NCBI GenBank assembly: GCA_002049455.2
Contig: KV919216.1
Span: forward strand, 1-47,034
Direction of reading: 5' to 3'
Origin: Porphyra umbilicalis
Taxonomy: Eukaryota; Rhodophyta; Bangiophyceae; Bangiales; Bangiaceae
DNA: 47,034 nt
Numbering within the stretch: the stretch's first letter is position 1; each line of letters starts with the position of its first letter. Below, piece after piece: positions 16,111 to 26,518 of the stretch. A program made the position numbers and the translations under genes. The notes under the pieces were generated by a model. That model was not told the origin of the DNA. It did not search any database and worked only from the letters and a program-made list of their open reading frames with translations.

Positions 16111-18325
16111 TTCTTGGTGTGTCAATCAAGGCTGCAGTGAGCCATGGCGTTAAGAATCTGCGGAGAACTTCTGGTGCCTGAGGAGCGCCACTGTCGGAGG
16201 TAGTCATCCGTTGGCTCTCGAGTCATACAGTGTCGTACCTCTCAAAGTTGTACGCGACGAAATCTTCTATGTTGTCCTCAAAGACTTGAGCTGGGACAGA
16301 ATCGCCGTTTTGCCGAAGAGTAGCTGGCTGCGGAGTTCGCGGCTGCAGATCCCCGTCGTCCTCCTCTCCCCCCCTGCCGCCATCCGTAAGACCTTGCGCG
16401 GCGGTCGGGGCCGCGGCTGCGGCGGCCTCGAGGGCGGCAGCAGCACTCCCGCTTCGGGGCGGGGGCCGCTACTCAGCCGGCGGTGCTGAAACCAGGTTCG
16501 GCTCGACACGAAGGAGAACCCGCCCGGCGCTCCGCCGCTGCAGACGGGGCAGAAGCATACCCTCGTGCTCGATTTGTCTGGTCTGCTGGATGGGGGGGAG
16601 CAGACAGGGGCAGGGAAGGCTGTAGGGAGCTGTGCGGGGGCAGATGAGCCGAGGGGGAGCGTGGTGTGGGGTGGTGGTGGGACGCGCTGATGACTGTGGC
16701 GACAAGGAATTCGGTCCGAGCCCCTCCTCTGTCGGATTAACTAACCTGCAAGGCACCCTTTTCTCAAGGGCGGAGTGCTCCGCAGTCGGGCGTGAGCAAG
16801 AATGAAACAGGCGCGGCCTTCGATACGGAACGGCGAGGCTTCTGATTGGATGCGTCTAGGTGTTTCGAGTGGCTTTTGGAAACAGGCTCCTGTCTTTCTG
16901 GAGGGCCAATCAAAAATGCCATCGAATCCACGCCACTGTCAAGAATCCGTGATCCGAGGGTCGACTCATCCCAGTTCCCTGGAGGGAAGGACCCGACATG
17001 GCGGTTTTATTGTGCTTTTTTCCCGCAGCGTGGGGCCAGAGACTGGTGGCGGGAGAAAAAGCTGACAGGGAGTGCGAGGGAGAGTTCTCACTCCAGCGAC
17101 CGCAGCGGCGGCCGCTAGGAGGGCTGGAAGAGATAAGGGGTAGGGCCTAATGAAGGAACCTGGCGAGGAGACGGTGGTGATTGTGGCAGCCTCGATGAAG
17201 ACGCTGCTGACATGAGAGATCTGCGACAAGTCGCATGAGATGTTCGATGATCCGCGTGCCGAAGTCAGGCACCGTGCGGCCGGCTATGGGTTGGATGAAT
17301 CCGTATTGGCCAAAGGTCACTATACTTTGTTAACAGAGCAGAGAGAAGCGAGTATGGGTTCACGATTGTCCACGCGGAGCATTGCACGGGGGACTGGAAG
17401 AAACCACGACATTCCCTTCTCGTCAAGCGTTCTGTGGTCTACACAGGAAGCCTCGAAGTGATGTCCTGCTATACATTCGAACTTGAATTTATAAATCTAG
17501 AAATGTGCCTTGGAACGATGGATGTGGGCTCCCGCTTAGGTTCTTAAACCCATCGTTCGCCCTTGGTGTTGTGAAGTCTGCGTTGCTGCAGCACGCAGTC
17601 CTTACCACGTGTGCCCGCATCGCGCGCGCGTCATGTGGAGGGACCACGCTAACGCAGAGCGGCTTCACATCAAAGGCAGCGAGAAGCACCGGGAGCAGCT
17701 CACTGCTTTTGGCTGGCTCTCGTCACGGCGAGCACGTCACCACGCCGCTGCGCTCTGGGCCCCGCAATGCCTGGGTCTGAGATGGCTTGAATATTGTTAC
17801 GGGGGTCTCTCGGCTTCCAGTCCGGATGGTAGTGTGATCGAGGATTTCTGATTGTTTGCCGTGGAAAAGTTCCAAAGTGCGATGCCACGGCGCACGAGCA
17901 CATCGTCGCTGTCGGAGGCTGGAGCCCTGTCCCCTGAACAAATTTCCGGAAACAGTACAGTACCACTTGAGTACGACATGCTCTCCAAGTGCACGTTGTA
18001 GGTATTTGAAAGCGTCATACTTGTTTGACTTCGGAAGAACAGTGGAGAACCCATGGAAGTGGTCGCAACTACAGTAGGACAGAGCATGCTGGGCCGGCCC
18101 CTCATCCGGTTGCTGGGACACTCCAGAAGAATTCGAGCCATCCGCCCCGCCGTAATATAGAGAACCGCTCACATGCGGCCACGAATTTCATGGAAAACTC
18201 TATACTACGGTGTTGGCGGGCATTGCTAGCGGTGCAGTCCTCGCGGCGCCATCCCGGCGTGGTGCCCGACGAGCCATGCTCCTGCTCTTACCGCTGCCGC
18301 TCCGAGACTGGTGTGGCCTCCCGGC
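16111..18325. other. No recognised gene upstream of the methyltransferase
   Basis: The first part may hold the 5' end of the CACTA element. Minus-strand ORFs at 17723-18172 and 17797-18141 overlap in different frames and have ordinary amino-acid composition, but I recognise no domain in either. They may be further transposon debris. The last 150 bases would include the promoter and leader of the plus-strand methyltransferase. Confidence 0.4.
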
Positions 18326-18615
18326 ATGATGAGCACCGCCGCCACCTCCATCTCTACCGCGGCTCGGACCCCTACCACTGCGTCTTCCACGGGCGCCGGC
18401 CCCGCGACCCCCCCTACCCCAGAGGAGCACCACGAGTGCTTCTTTGAGCCGTCCCTCTTTCTCAATGAGGACTACACCCCGCACACCGTCGCCGTCACGC
18501 CGCGCGTTAGCCTCACCCTCCTCGCCTCGTCGGCCGCGTCGACGGACGTGGACTTGACGGGCCAAGTCATTTGGCCGGCGTCGGTGCTCCTCGGCCGGTG
18601 GCTCCTCCTCCACGC

Positions 18616-18649
<34 letters not shown>

Positions 18650-18946
18650 ACGGCCGACGACCGCGGCAGCGTCGGGCGCCTCCCCGCCGCGCCGCGCTTT
18701 TTAGAGCTCGGCGCGGGCGTGGGCGTGGCGGGCCTCACCGCCGCCGCCGCCTTCCCGGCCGCCTCTGTCGTCCTCACCGACGGCTCCGCGGTCGTGCTGC
18801 GGGTGCTCGACGCCAATGCGGCGGCGGCTTCCGCCGCTGCCGGCGGCCGCCCCGGCGGCGGCGACGCCGCCACCGACCGCGTCGACGGCGCCGCTGGCGC
18901 CCATGGCGGGTCCGGGGTGTCCCCCCACGGGGCACGCCGCGCGGGC

Positions 18947-18993
<47 letters not shown>

Positions 18994-19384
18994 CCGCCCC
19001 CTCGTCACGGCGGTGCGGCTGCGGTGGGGCAACGCGTCTGACTTGTGCGCCGCCATGACCGCCGGCGGGGGCCCCCCCAACGTCCTCCTCGGCGCCGACG
19101 TCATCCAGTGGCCCCGCGCCATCCCCCCGCTCGTCGCAACGGTGGCGGCCGCGCTGGCGGCGGCGGGGCCCGCCGCCGCCTTTGTGTGCGCCTTTGTCCA
19201 CCGCTCGTCGGGCTGTCGGGCGGCCTACATGGCCGCGGCGGCGGGCGCGGGGTTGACCGTCACCCCGTGGGGGGAGGGGGGGGGGGGGGAGGGGGGGGGG
19301 GGGGAGGGTGTGGGGGGGGAGGGGGGGTCGCCCGCCTCGCAGAGGGGCTCGGCGCCGACGCGGGGGAGATGGAGATTTGGGTGA
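18326..19384 (+). CDS. METTL21/EEF2KMT-like protein N-lysine methyltransferase (methyltransferase family 16)
   Basis: The first ATG of the frame is 18326; the upstream codons start with GTG and are not credible. Family-16 landmarks are visible: GQVIWPASVLLGRWLL (about residues 76-91), the SAM-binding LELGAGVGVAGL (near 18703-18740), VVLTDGSAVVLRVLDAN (18770-18815), the acidic post-motif VLLGADVIQW (19082-19110) and a closing segment CAFVHRSSGCRAAYMAA. These enzymes methylate lysines of cytosolic proteins such as chaperones and translation factors; the substrate cannot be told. Gly, Ala and a run of about 16 Pro are inserted between motifs. The C-terminus runs into a poly-G tract at 19269-19328. 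After it a different frame encodes GADAGEMEIWVTR, which looks like the genuine family C-terminus and would end at 19479. Confidence 0.8.
19264..19328. repeat. Poly-G tract interrupted by single A and T
   Basis: Runs of 7-12 G occur within the 3' end of the methyltransferase gene, and the reading frame with family-like sequence changes across them. The tract has G-quadruplex potential and is a likely site of length error. Confidence 0.85.
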
Positions 19385-19479
19385 CGCGGGGGGGGGGGGG
19401 GTCCTGCGATCGCCCCGCGTCGGCGCGTTTGCGGGTGGGGGTGCGCGGGGGAGGTGCCGCCGGACCGTGTCAGGCGTGA

Positions 19480-20139
19480 TGGGCACAGGGGGGGTTGCGG
19501 CGGGGAAAGGGGGGGAACGGGGCGCCTGGGGGTAAACCCCAGGTATCGCGGGACGCGGCGGGACGCGGTGGCAGCGGCGCGCCGCCGGTAATGGTCGGCC
19601 CGCTGGGGTGCTTTATCACGTGTACGCCCGTCAGAGGGGGGGGCGGCCGCCCGCGCGCACGCGCGCGCGGGGGCGACCGGCCCGCCGGCCGCCGCCGTCG
19701 CTGCCGCCGCGGGTGTCGGCCGCGGGGGCCGTCGACGCGGCGGCCGCGCCGACGGCGGGGGGGGGTACGGGCCGTCGGAGCGGCGCCGCGGCCACGGCGG
19801 CGCCGCACGCGCCGACCGGCTTGCGCCGACCGCGCGCGGCGCGCGGCGCGGCGCGCACGCGCGCCAACGACCGGTCGCGGCGGCGGGCCCCGCGGCACGC
19901 ACCGACACGCGGGCGACGGCGGCGGCGGCGGCGGTGGCGGCGCCGGCGGCGGCGGGCAGTCGGCCGCGCCCGCCCGCCCGCCCGCCCGGCGGGCTCCGCC
20001 GTCCCCACCGCGCCCGCCGCCGCCGCCGGCGGGGCGGGGCCGCCGCACGCCACCGCCCCCGACGCGCGCGGCGGTCCACCGCGGCGCCCGTCGCAGCCGC
20101 GCGCGCACCCACCGCCACCGTGCGGCGCGGGCGCCCGAC
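19480..20139. other. Very GC-rich spacer between convergent methyltransferase and J-domain genes
   Basis: All frames give Arg/Ala/Pro/Gly-rich shadows with no domain. Dense CGG/CGC and GCGCG microrepeats occur between 19640 and 20110. I see no gene. Confidence 0.5.
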
Positions 20140-20141
20140 GT

Positions 20142-20450
20142 TTAAAGGTGAAACGCGTCCAAGTCGCTGGCGCCGAGGGCTGCGCCGGGAGCCCCCCCCC
20201 CCTCCTCCCCCCCCCCCCCCTCCCCCCCCCCCCGCGCCTCGGCCGCCGCCAGCAGCACCTCGGCGGCGGCAACGAGGTTGCGGAACCCCCCCCCCCCCCC
20301 CCCACCACATCCGGGTGACACTCCCGCACCCGCCGGCGGTAGGCCGCCCGCACCTCTGCCGCCGCCGCCGACGCGTCGACGCCGAGGACGGACGCGGCGG
20401 CCGCCACGGTCGCCGCCCAACCCGCCGTGGCGCCGCCGCGGGGCCCGCCC

Positions 20451-20482
<32 letters not shown>

Positions 20483-20708
20483 CGCCGCGTCGGCCGCCGA
20501 CGGCCGCCAGCCCGCATACTCAAACGCCGCCCCCCGCCAGTCGTCGTCGGTTGGGGGGGGGCGCGGGGGGGCGCCCCAGGGGCTCCCGGGACCCCGCTCG
20601 TGCGCGGGCACGTACGGCGGCGGCGGCGTTGGCGTCGAGCAGCAGCGGGGGGTGGGGGGGGGCGGCCGCGTGGACACCGCGGGAGGGGGGGGGGGTGAAC
20701 GCGGACAT
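20142..20708 (-). CDS. Small J-domain (DnaJ/HSP40-type) co-chaperone, frame broken in poly-C/G runs
   Basis: The proposed start is the ATG at 20708 (MSAFTPPPSRG); the stop is at 20142 (SDLDAFHL). The J-domain reads VLGVDASAAAAEVRAAYRRR and then RECHPDVV, carrying the invariant HPD that stimulates Hsp70 ATPase (about 20360-20310), followed after a run of G by FRNLVAAAEVLLAAAEA (about 20280-20230), the expected helix IV. The protein is about 189 residues, with a Pro-rich N-terminus and an Ala-rich spacer before the J-domain. Three frames are needed, and the changes fall in C-runs at about 20286-20302 and near 20660-20700. Without correction no single frame contains the whole domain. The Hsp70 partner and location are unknown. 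Confidence 0.65.
20196..20302. repeat. Poly-C tracts in the J-domain gene
   Basis: Several runs of 8-17 C (about 20190-20232 and 20286-20302) coincide with the break between the HPD helix and helix IV of the J-domain. Assembly length error is likely. Confidence 0.75.
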
Positions 20709-21406
20709 GGTGGGGAGGGCGAGAGCGCAGGGGGGGGGGAGGGGGGGGGGGGGGGCGGGGTCGTCGGACGAGGGGTCGGCCCGGCGGCCGGCCCACGCGC
20801 GGCGCGACCGCCGGCCGGGTACCGACGGCCGGTCCACGGGCGAGTGGAAGAGGTGGAACCATGGAGGAGATGGGCAGGGACGAGGAGATGGGCAGAGGCG
20901 ACACGTCAAACACAGGGTGGCGGAAACGAGACGGTCTCGACGGGTGGCAGAGACAAACGTGGGTGCGCGCAACGTCGGGTGACGGCGCAAACGTCAACGG
21001 AGACGACGGCCACGTTGGCCGGGCGGCGCAGTCATCCGGAAGATGGGGCAGCGGTGCGAGAGCTCGCACCATATCACTGCATGGCAGAACAACTTTTCGG
21101 ATACTTGCTGAGTAATGTTCGAGTGCCAACCTGGCGACTCTGACAAACTCCCGCCATGCGCACGTGCACAGCTGACAGGATGGCGGGAGAAACACAGACG
21201 CGGACTCCCATCGCGTTGCCGTTTTGTCCGCCGTCGCCAAGATTCGACGGTCCGCGCACGTCTTGAAGGACAGGCGTGCCGCCGTCGACCGCCCCAACTG
21301 TGGTGCCATCCACCCTCGCCACGCCCACTCCACTTTCTCACCCGCCCGACCGTGCCGGCCAAGTGCAGCTGTTCGCCTCATCCTGTGCACCCCCACGTCG
21401 AGCATC
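20709..21406. other. Divergent intergenic region between the J-domain and thioredoxin reductase genes
   Basis: About 700 bases separate the two start codons, so promoters for both strands should lie here. A G-rich block (20720-20760) adjoins the J-domain start; the remainder has lower GC. I see no TATA box or other element I can support. Confidence 0.4.
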
Positions 21407-22555
21407 ATGGTCGACCCAGAGGCTCCCTCGACGGCGCCAGAGACGGCAACCACCAACGGCAGCGGCGCGCCGACCATGCCGACGGTCGAGTTGGACGCGT
21501 CGCCGCTCCCCCCCCCCACCCCCCCCACCCCCGTCCGCGACGTCATCATCATTGGCAGCGGCCCCGCGGCGCACACGGCGGCCATCTACGCGGCGCGGGC
21601 GGAGCGGCGGCCGCTGATGTTTGAGGGCATGCTCGCCGCCGGCGTGGCCGCCGGCGGCCAGCTGACAACGACGACCGAGGTGGAAAACTTCCCCGGCTTC
21701 CCCGGCGGCCTGTCGGGTCCCGAACTCACCGACCGCTTCCGCGCGCACTCGATCGACGCGGGCACCGACATCCTCACCGAAACCGTCGCGTCGGTCGACG
21801 CGTCGAGCCGCCCGTTCAAGGTGACGACCGAGTGGGGGACGACGCACGCGGCCCACGCGCTGATCATTGCGACGGGCGCGACGGCCCGGCGGTTGGAGAT
21901 TCCCGGCGCGGGCGAGGCGGGCCCCGAAGCCTACTGGCAGCGCGGCGTGAGCGCGTGTGCGGTGTGTGACGGCGCCGCCCCCGTGTTCCGCAACAAGCCC
22001 CTGGCGGTCATTGGCGGCGGCGACACGGCGATGGAGGAGGCGCTCTTCCTCGCCAAGTACGGCTCGTCAGTGACGATTGTGCACCGGCGCGACGAGCTCC
22101 GCGCGTCCAAGGTCATGCAGCGCCGCGCGTTGGCGCACCCCAAGGTGCGCATCGCCTACTCGGCGGCCGTCGACCAGGCCAAGGGGGACGGCAAGCTCCT
22201 CCAGTCGGTCGTGCTCAAGGACCTCAAGACGGGCGCGGCGGCCGAGCAGCCGTGCAACGGACTCTTCTTTGCGGTCGGCCACGTGCCCAACACCGCCTTC
22301 CTCGGCGGGCAGGTTAAGCTCGACGCTGACGGCTACATCTTGACGACCCCGGGGTCGACGCGCACGTCGGTGGACGGCATTTTTGCTGCGGGGGATGTGC
22401 AAGACAAGCAATGGCGGCAGGCGGTGACCGCCGCGGGGTCGGGCTGCATGGCGGCCATGGAGTTGGAGCACTACATGGCGCAGTTGGGGGAACGGCAGCC
22501 TCAAGAAGAGCCGGCGTCGGCGGAGCCCGTTACGGCAGAGTCGGTGCCAGTATGA
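21407..22555 (+). CDS. NADPH-dependent thioredoxin reductase (low-molecular-weight NTR type)
   Basis: The start is the ATG at 21407, giving 382 residues; the frame is open upstream to a TTG at 21224 but has no ATG there. The enzyme transfers electrons from NADPH through FAD and a cysteine pair to thioredoxin. Visible motifs: FAD-binding [17 protein letters not shown] near residue 50, [17 protein letters not shown], the redox pair C184-A-V-C187-D-G, NADPH-binding [17 protein letters not shown] and HRRDELRAS, and the C-terminal FAD motif [20 protein letters not shown] with [11 protein letters not shown]. Length and motifs match plant and bacterial NTR, not the selenocysteine animal type. About 40 N-terminal residues precede the domain and are Pro/Thr-rich; targeting is unclear. 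Intron-free and converging with the topoisomerase gene 82 bases downstream. Confidence 0.97.
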   Translation: MVDPEAPSTAPETATTNGSGAPTMPTVELDASPLPPPTPPTPVRDVIIIGSGPAAHTAAIYAARAERRPLMFEGMLAAGVAAGGQLTTTTEVENFPGFPGGLSGPELTDRFRAHSIDAGTDILTETVASVDASSRPFKVTTEWGTTHAAHALIIATGATARRLEIPGAGEAGPEAYWQRGVSACAVCDGAAPVFRNKPLAVIGGGDTAMEEALFLAKYGSSVTIVHRRDELRASKVMQRRALAHPKVRIAYSAAVDQAKGDGKLLQSVVLKDLKTGAAAEQPCNGLFFAVGHVPNTAFLGGQVKLDADGYILTTPGSTRTSVDGIFAAGDVQDKQWRQAVTAAGSGCMAAMELEHYMAQLGERQPQEEPASAEPVTAESVPV

Positions 22556-22636
22556 ATCAGATGTATAGGAAGCGTGCTTTGAGCTGCCTTGTTCAGCGGC
22601 GCGCCGTGGTGTAGGAAATCATATACAGACAAGTGC

Positions 22637-25600
22637 TCATGCTTGCCAAAAGTATATGTTCGGGCCGCACACTGTACAGACGCGTCCTCCCCGTACAAAG
22701 TCGTACGAACAATGCTGGCGAAGACGCTGACCCCGCCACGGTGCACTCTCCGGCAACCCCACCACAAACACCACATCAACTCCGTGAGCCCCGCCTCCGC
22801 CCCCGCGCTCGCCGAAAGCTACCCCGGCCCCGTCCGCGACCGCGCGACGGCGTGTATCCCCGCCCCGCCCCTCGGTCGTTGAAGTGGTTGCCGACGTCTG
22901 TGTAGGAAGCGGCCCCGCTCGGGGCACGCCCCGCTGGTCGGACCGCCGCGCGAAATAAGTGCACGCTGTCCTGGTTGAGCTGCGGCTGCTGCCACGCGTC
23001 AGCCCCCGCCCCGCCACCGCCATCCGATGAACCGCCGCCGCCGCCGCCGCCGTTGCCGCCGCCGCCAAACCCTCGCCCCCCCCAAATGCACCACGGCCAG
23101 CGCCAGCGCCGCCGCCGCTGGCCATACCACCGCCGTTGCTGCCAAAGCCCATGCCCAGGCCCCCACCCGCACCCCCACCAAGTCCAACGCCACGGCCGCG
23201 GGCGGCGGCGCCAAACTGGGCCAACGGCGGGAGGCCCCCAAACTGTCCACCCCCGCGGCCGCGTGCGGGAGCGGCAGCGGCAGCGGGCGCCGCCGCCCCA
23301 ACACCCACCCGGCGGACGCCCACGGCCGTGCCACGGCCACGGCGACCGGCGAGGTCCTCCAAATCGGGCCCACCTGGGCCGCCCAAGCTGCCGCCGGCCA
23401 GGCCACCACGGCCGCCAAGCCCCCGTGCAGGTGCGCCCGCCGCTGCAGCGCCGCGCACGCGCGCCCGACCTCGCCCCCGCGGGGCGCCGCGCGACGGCAT
23501 CACCTCCACGCCAATGGCTTGGAGCGTGTGCGAGTACCGGGGGTCGCACCAAATGCACCCGCGGGTCATGACGTCTTGGCCGCGCGGCAGCTGCGCCGTG
23601 ACCCACGTCACCTGCAGCAGGGACGCGCCTTGGCAGGCTGGCGTCGGGCACGTGTCGCCCGTCGCTGCGACGGCCGACACACAGCGGGGGAAAAAGTAGA
23701 CGGAGCAGTTTGGGGAGGTGCAAGCCACCCGCCAGCCGCGGGCGCCGCTCATTGCCTGGCGAAGCGCCATTGGCGAGCCGCACGTGCCGCACGTCGCCAC
23801 CGATGGGGCACCCCCGCCGCCGTTGGAAGTCGACCCCGTCGCCAACGTGCAGCCGGCGTGTGTACACGTAAAGCAGCGAAAGGACGACTCAACAGCGCCC
23901 GGGTTGTCTGCCGAATTCTGCGGGGGGTCGCTAAAGCACTTTGGGCAAATGTAGTGCGTCGTGTTGCGCTCCGGGTTGGTGACCGCCAGCGTCTGGAAGT
24001 TGCAAATAGGGCAGACGTGGTCATGGGCCTCCAAGTTGCCGTTGAAGGGGAGAATGTGGGATGCCGCACACGCGGCACAGAAGAGCGCGCGGTCCCGGCG
24101 AGCGGCACCGCCGGCGTTGGGGCTATGCTTCAACGCCGCCATGCCGCCACACTCCCCACATCGCGAGAAGTTGGCCCGGTGCGTCCGCCACTCGGCGGCC
24201 GAAAACGCCGACAGGTGGTTGGAGATGGCCGCCTCCATCTCCGCCGCGTGCGTCCGTAGCGACTCGAACAGCGCCGTATAGGCGTTCAGCGCGTCGACAA
24301 TCATGGGAGCTTGGGCCACCTCCCCCGACGCGATGCGCTTCATGGCCGCCTCCTGTCGCGCGCGCTCTGTCGGCCGCGCCAGGTGCACCGCCACCGCCTC
24401 GCAGCCGTCGACCAGGGCCAACCCCAGAGGCAGCGGCTCAAAGCGGCCCGTCGCGCCCGGAAGTTTGCGCACATAGTTGCGGTCTTGCACCTTTTTGACG
24501 TGCTCCGCAATCGTCGCGTCGGTACCAATCCCGTGCCGATCCATGAGCGAGATGAGGTCGCTCTCCGAGAGCAACGGTGGGGGCTCGGTGCTGCTCTCCC
24601 GCAGCAGCAGCGACCGCACCGCTGCTGGGTGGCCAACCTGATACGCGGGCATCTCCATGTCTGCCCACCGCTGGTAGGGAAACACCTCGAGGAAGCCCCG
24701 GTGCTCGACAATCAGGCCCTTGGCGGTAAAGGCCTCGACGCCGATTCGCGCGTTGACCACCGTCTCCGCGCCAATGGCGTCGACTGAGCAGGACGCGAGG
24801 AAGCGCCTCGCCACGTACTCGTACACCCGCGCCTCGTTGCCCGACAGGCTGCCGTGTGGCGCCACCTTGGTCGGGTGGATCGGCGGATGCGCCGCGTCGT
24901 CGTGCGGCCCATCCCGCGGCCAATCAAACTGCACAATGTCGTAGCCGTCGGGCGGCGGACCCGGCCCGAGGCCTGGCCGGTTCTCGTTGGCGAGCAGACG
25001 GGCCGCAAAGCCACCCCACTCGCCGTGGCTACTCTGCTCCGCAACAAGCGCCCGGAGGTCGATGGAGCGGGAGAACTTGTCCGTCTCTGTGCGGGGATAA
25101 GAGATGAAGCCCGACGTGTAGAGCTTCTCCGCAATCTCCATCACGAGGTGGGAGGACAGGTGCAGCTTGCGGCTGGCCTCCTTCTGGAGCTCCACGGTGG
25201 CGAGCGGGAGCGGCTTCCACCGCCGTCGCTGGTTCTTCCGCACCCCCGTCACGACGGCGCGGGGCACACCGTCGGGCGATTCGGACACCGCATCCTCCAC
25301 GCACGCCTCGTACAAGACGCTGGCCACGTACTGGTCAAAGACGCGGCCGCGGGCCCAAGAAAAGGGGACGACGCCCGTCGCCGGCGCCACCGCCGCCAGC
25401 CCGAGGTCAATGACGAAAAACGGGACGCGGATGAAGTTGCGGATGGTCAAAAACCGGTCGACGACCAGCCCCAGGGTGGGAAACTGGCACGGCCCGTAAG
25501 AGACGACCTTGGCGTCGGACGCGTCGGCGCGGTTGTCTGAAAACCGGTTCTTGATGCGCCGCGTCAGCAGCCGCGTGAACGCCGCGCCCGACCGCAGGTC

Positions 25601-26182
25601 AATCTCTTGGCGGGCGGCGACCATTTCGACGACCCGCGTGTTGAGCACATCCAAGTGCGCGAGCGTGTGGAGAATCTCGGCGGTGGTGATGGCGGAGAAG
25701 CGGGCGCGCCGCACGTTGATGGTGGGCCGCGTCTGCCGCACGACCGACGCCACGTCTGCCGCAATCTTCTCCCCCTCCGAGTCCCCATCAAGCCACAAGA
25801 CGAGCGCCATGCAGTTTCGGGCCTCGTCTTGGAGCGTACGCACGAGGGGCATCTTCTCCTCGGGCGGCCCGACCTCAATGGCCGACTGCGTGCGGTCGAG
25901 GAGCAGCGACGGGTCACAGGAGCCCCATGACCGGTAGCGGGCTTCAAACTCCTGCTCAAACAGGTGCCCCGTCACCGACGTGAAGACGAGGGTGACCCGC
26001 TCCGTCGGGGAGGGGGAGATGGACGCGATGGGCGCCGCCGTCTCAAACTCAAACACATGGTTGTACTGCGACTGCCCCGGCCGCCGGCGGGCCGAGTTGA
26101 CGCCACCTTGGCAGACAGCGTCGACGAGTTGACGCGCCGCAGACGGCTTTTCCGCCACGCACAGCACCCGCTTGTTGACCAT
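22637..26182 (-). CDS. TOP3A: DNA topoisomerase III, alpha type (type IA)
   Basis: The start is the ATG at 26182 (MVNKRVLCVAEKPSAARQ); upstream codons hold no ATG. The 1181-residue frame contains the Toprim glutamate in VAEKPSAAR (residue 11) and the acidic DGDSEGE motif (about residues 130-136; DCDREGE is more usual), the EIDLRSGAAFTRLLT block, YGPCQFPTLG, and the nucleophile in SYPRTETDKF (Tyr362). Cysteine pairs of several zinc ribbons follow (about 24170-23540). The C-terminus is Gly/Arg-rich. Type IA enzymes pass single strands through a transient nick and, with RecQ helicase and RMI1, dissolve recombination intermediates. In the Gly-rich tail the frame ending at 22776, with RGRGRGRGSFRRARGRRR, looks as natural as the one ending at 22637, so the exact C-terminus is uncertain. 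Confidence 0.95.
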   Translation of the reverse strand: MVNKRVLCVAEKPSAARQLVDAVCQGGVNSARRRPGQSQYNHVFEFETAAPIASISPSPTERVTLVFTSVTGHLFEQEFEARYRSWGSCDPSLLLDRTQSAIEVGPPEEKMPLVRTLQDEARNCMALVLWLDGDSEGEKIAADVASVVRQTRPTINVRRARFSAITTAEILHTLAHLDVLNTRVVEMVAARQEIDLRSGAAFTRLLTRRIKNRFSDNRADASDAKVVSYGPCQFPTLGLVVDRFLTIRNFIRVPFFVIDLGLAAVAPATGVVPFSWARGRVFDQYVASVLYEACVEDAVSESPDGVPRAVVTGVRKNQRRRWKPLPLATVELQKEASRKLHLSSHLVMEIAEKLYTSGFISYPRTETDKFSRSIDLRALVAEQSSHGEWGGFAARLLANENRPGLGPGPPPDGYDIVQFDWPRDGPHDDAAHPPIHPTKVAPHGSLSGNEARVYEYVARRFLASCSVDAIGAETVVNARIGVEAFTAKGLIVEHRGFLEVFPYQRWADMEMPAYQVGHPAAVRSLLLRESSTEPPPLLSESDLISLMDRHGIGTDATIAEHVKKVQDRNYVRKLPGATGRFEPLPLGLALVDGCEAVAVHLARPTERARQEAAMKRIASGEVAQAPMIVDALNAYTALFESLRTHAAEMEAAISNHLSAFSAAEWRTHRANFSRCGECGGMAALKHSPNAGGAARRDRALFCAACAASHILPFNGNLEAHDHVCPICNFQTLAVTNPERNTTHYICPKCFSDPPQNSADNPGAVESSFRCFTCTHAGCTLATGSTSNGGGGAPSVATCGTCGSPMALRQAMSGARGWRVACTSPNCSVYFFPRCVSAVAATGDTCPTPACQGASLLQVTWVTAQLPRGQDVMTRGCIWCDPRYSHTLQAIGVEVMPSRGAPRGRGRARVRGAAAAGAPARGLGGRGGLAGGSLGGPGGPDLEDLAGRRGRGTAVGVRRVGVGAAAPAAAAAPARGRGGGQFGGLPPLAQFGAAARGRGVGLGGGAGGGLGMGFGSNGGGMASGGGAGAGRGAFGGGEGLAAAATAAAAAAVHRMAVAGRGLTRGSSRSSTRTACTYFARRSDQRGVPRAGPLPTQTSATTSTTEGRGGDTRRRAVADGAGVAFGERGGGGGAHGVDVVFVVGLPESAPWRGQRLRQHCSYDFVRGGRVCTVCGPNIYFWQA

Positions 26183-26203
26183 GGACGGGCGGCGACGGCG
26201 GCA

Positions 26204-26518
26204 CGAGGGGGTCCGCAAGCTGCAGGACAACTGCACCGCAATAAACACGGACCAGAGGGAAGGAGGGGAAGACGGGGACGGGCCACGTGAGCAGCCACAA
26301 GTGCCAGGCGAGGGGGTCCGCAAGCTGCAGGACAACTGTACCGCAATAAACACGGACCAGAGGGAAGGAGGGGAAGACGGGGACGGGCCGCGTGAGCAGC
26401 CACAAGTGCCAGGCGAGGGGGTCCGCAAGCTGCAGGACAACTGTACCGCAATAAACACGGACCAGAGGGAAGGAGGGGAAGACGGGGACGGGCCGCGTGA
26501 GCAGCCACAAGTGGCAGG
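26204..26518. repeat. Minisatellite, three tandem copies of 105 bp
   Basis: Copies begin at 26204, 26309 and 26414 and differ at only a few positions (for example AACTGC versus AACTGT). The array lies 22 bases upstream of the topoisomerase III start, in its leader or promoter. The period is 35 codons, so frames stay open through it on both strands, but there is no ATG in frame with the enzyme. Confidence 0.93.

Noticed and set aside
21224..21406. N-terminal extension of thioredoxin reductase
   Set aside because: The extension begins with TTG and contains no in-frame ATG before 21407.
19225..21585. 786-codon minus-strand ORF
   Set aside because: It is antisense to the methyltransferase and thioredoxin reductase and is Arg/Pro/Ala low complexity, a shadow of GC-rich coding DNA.
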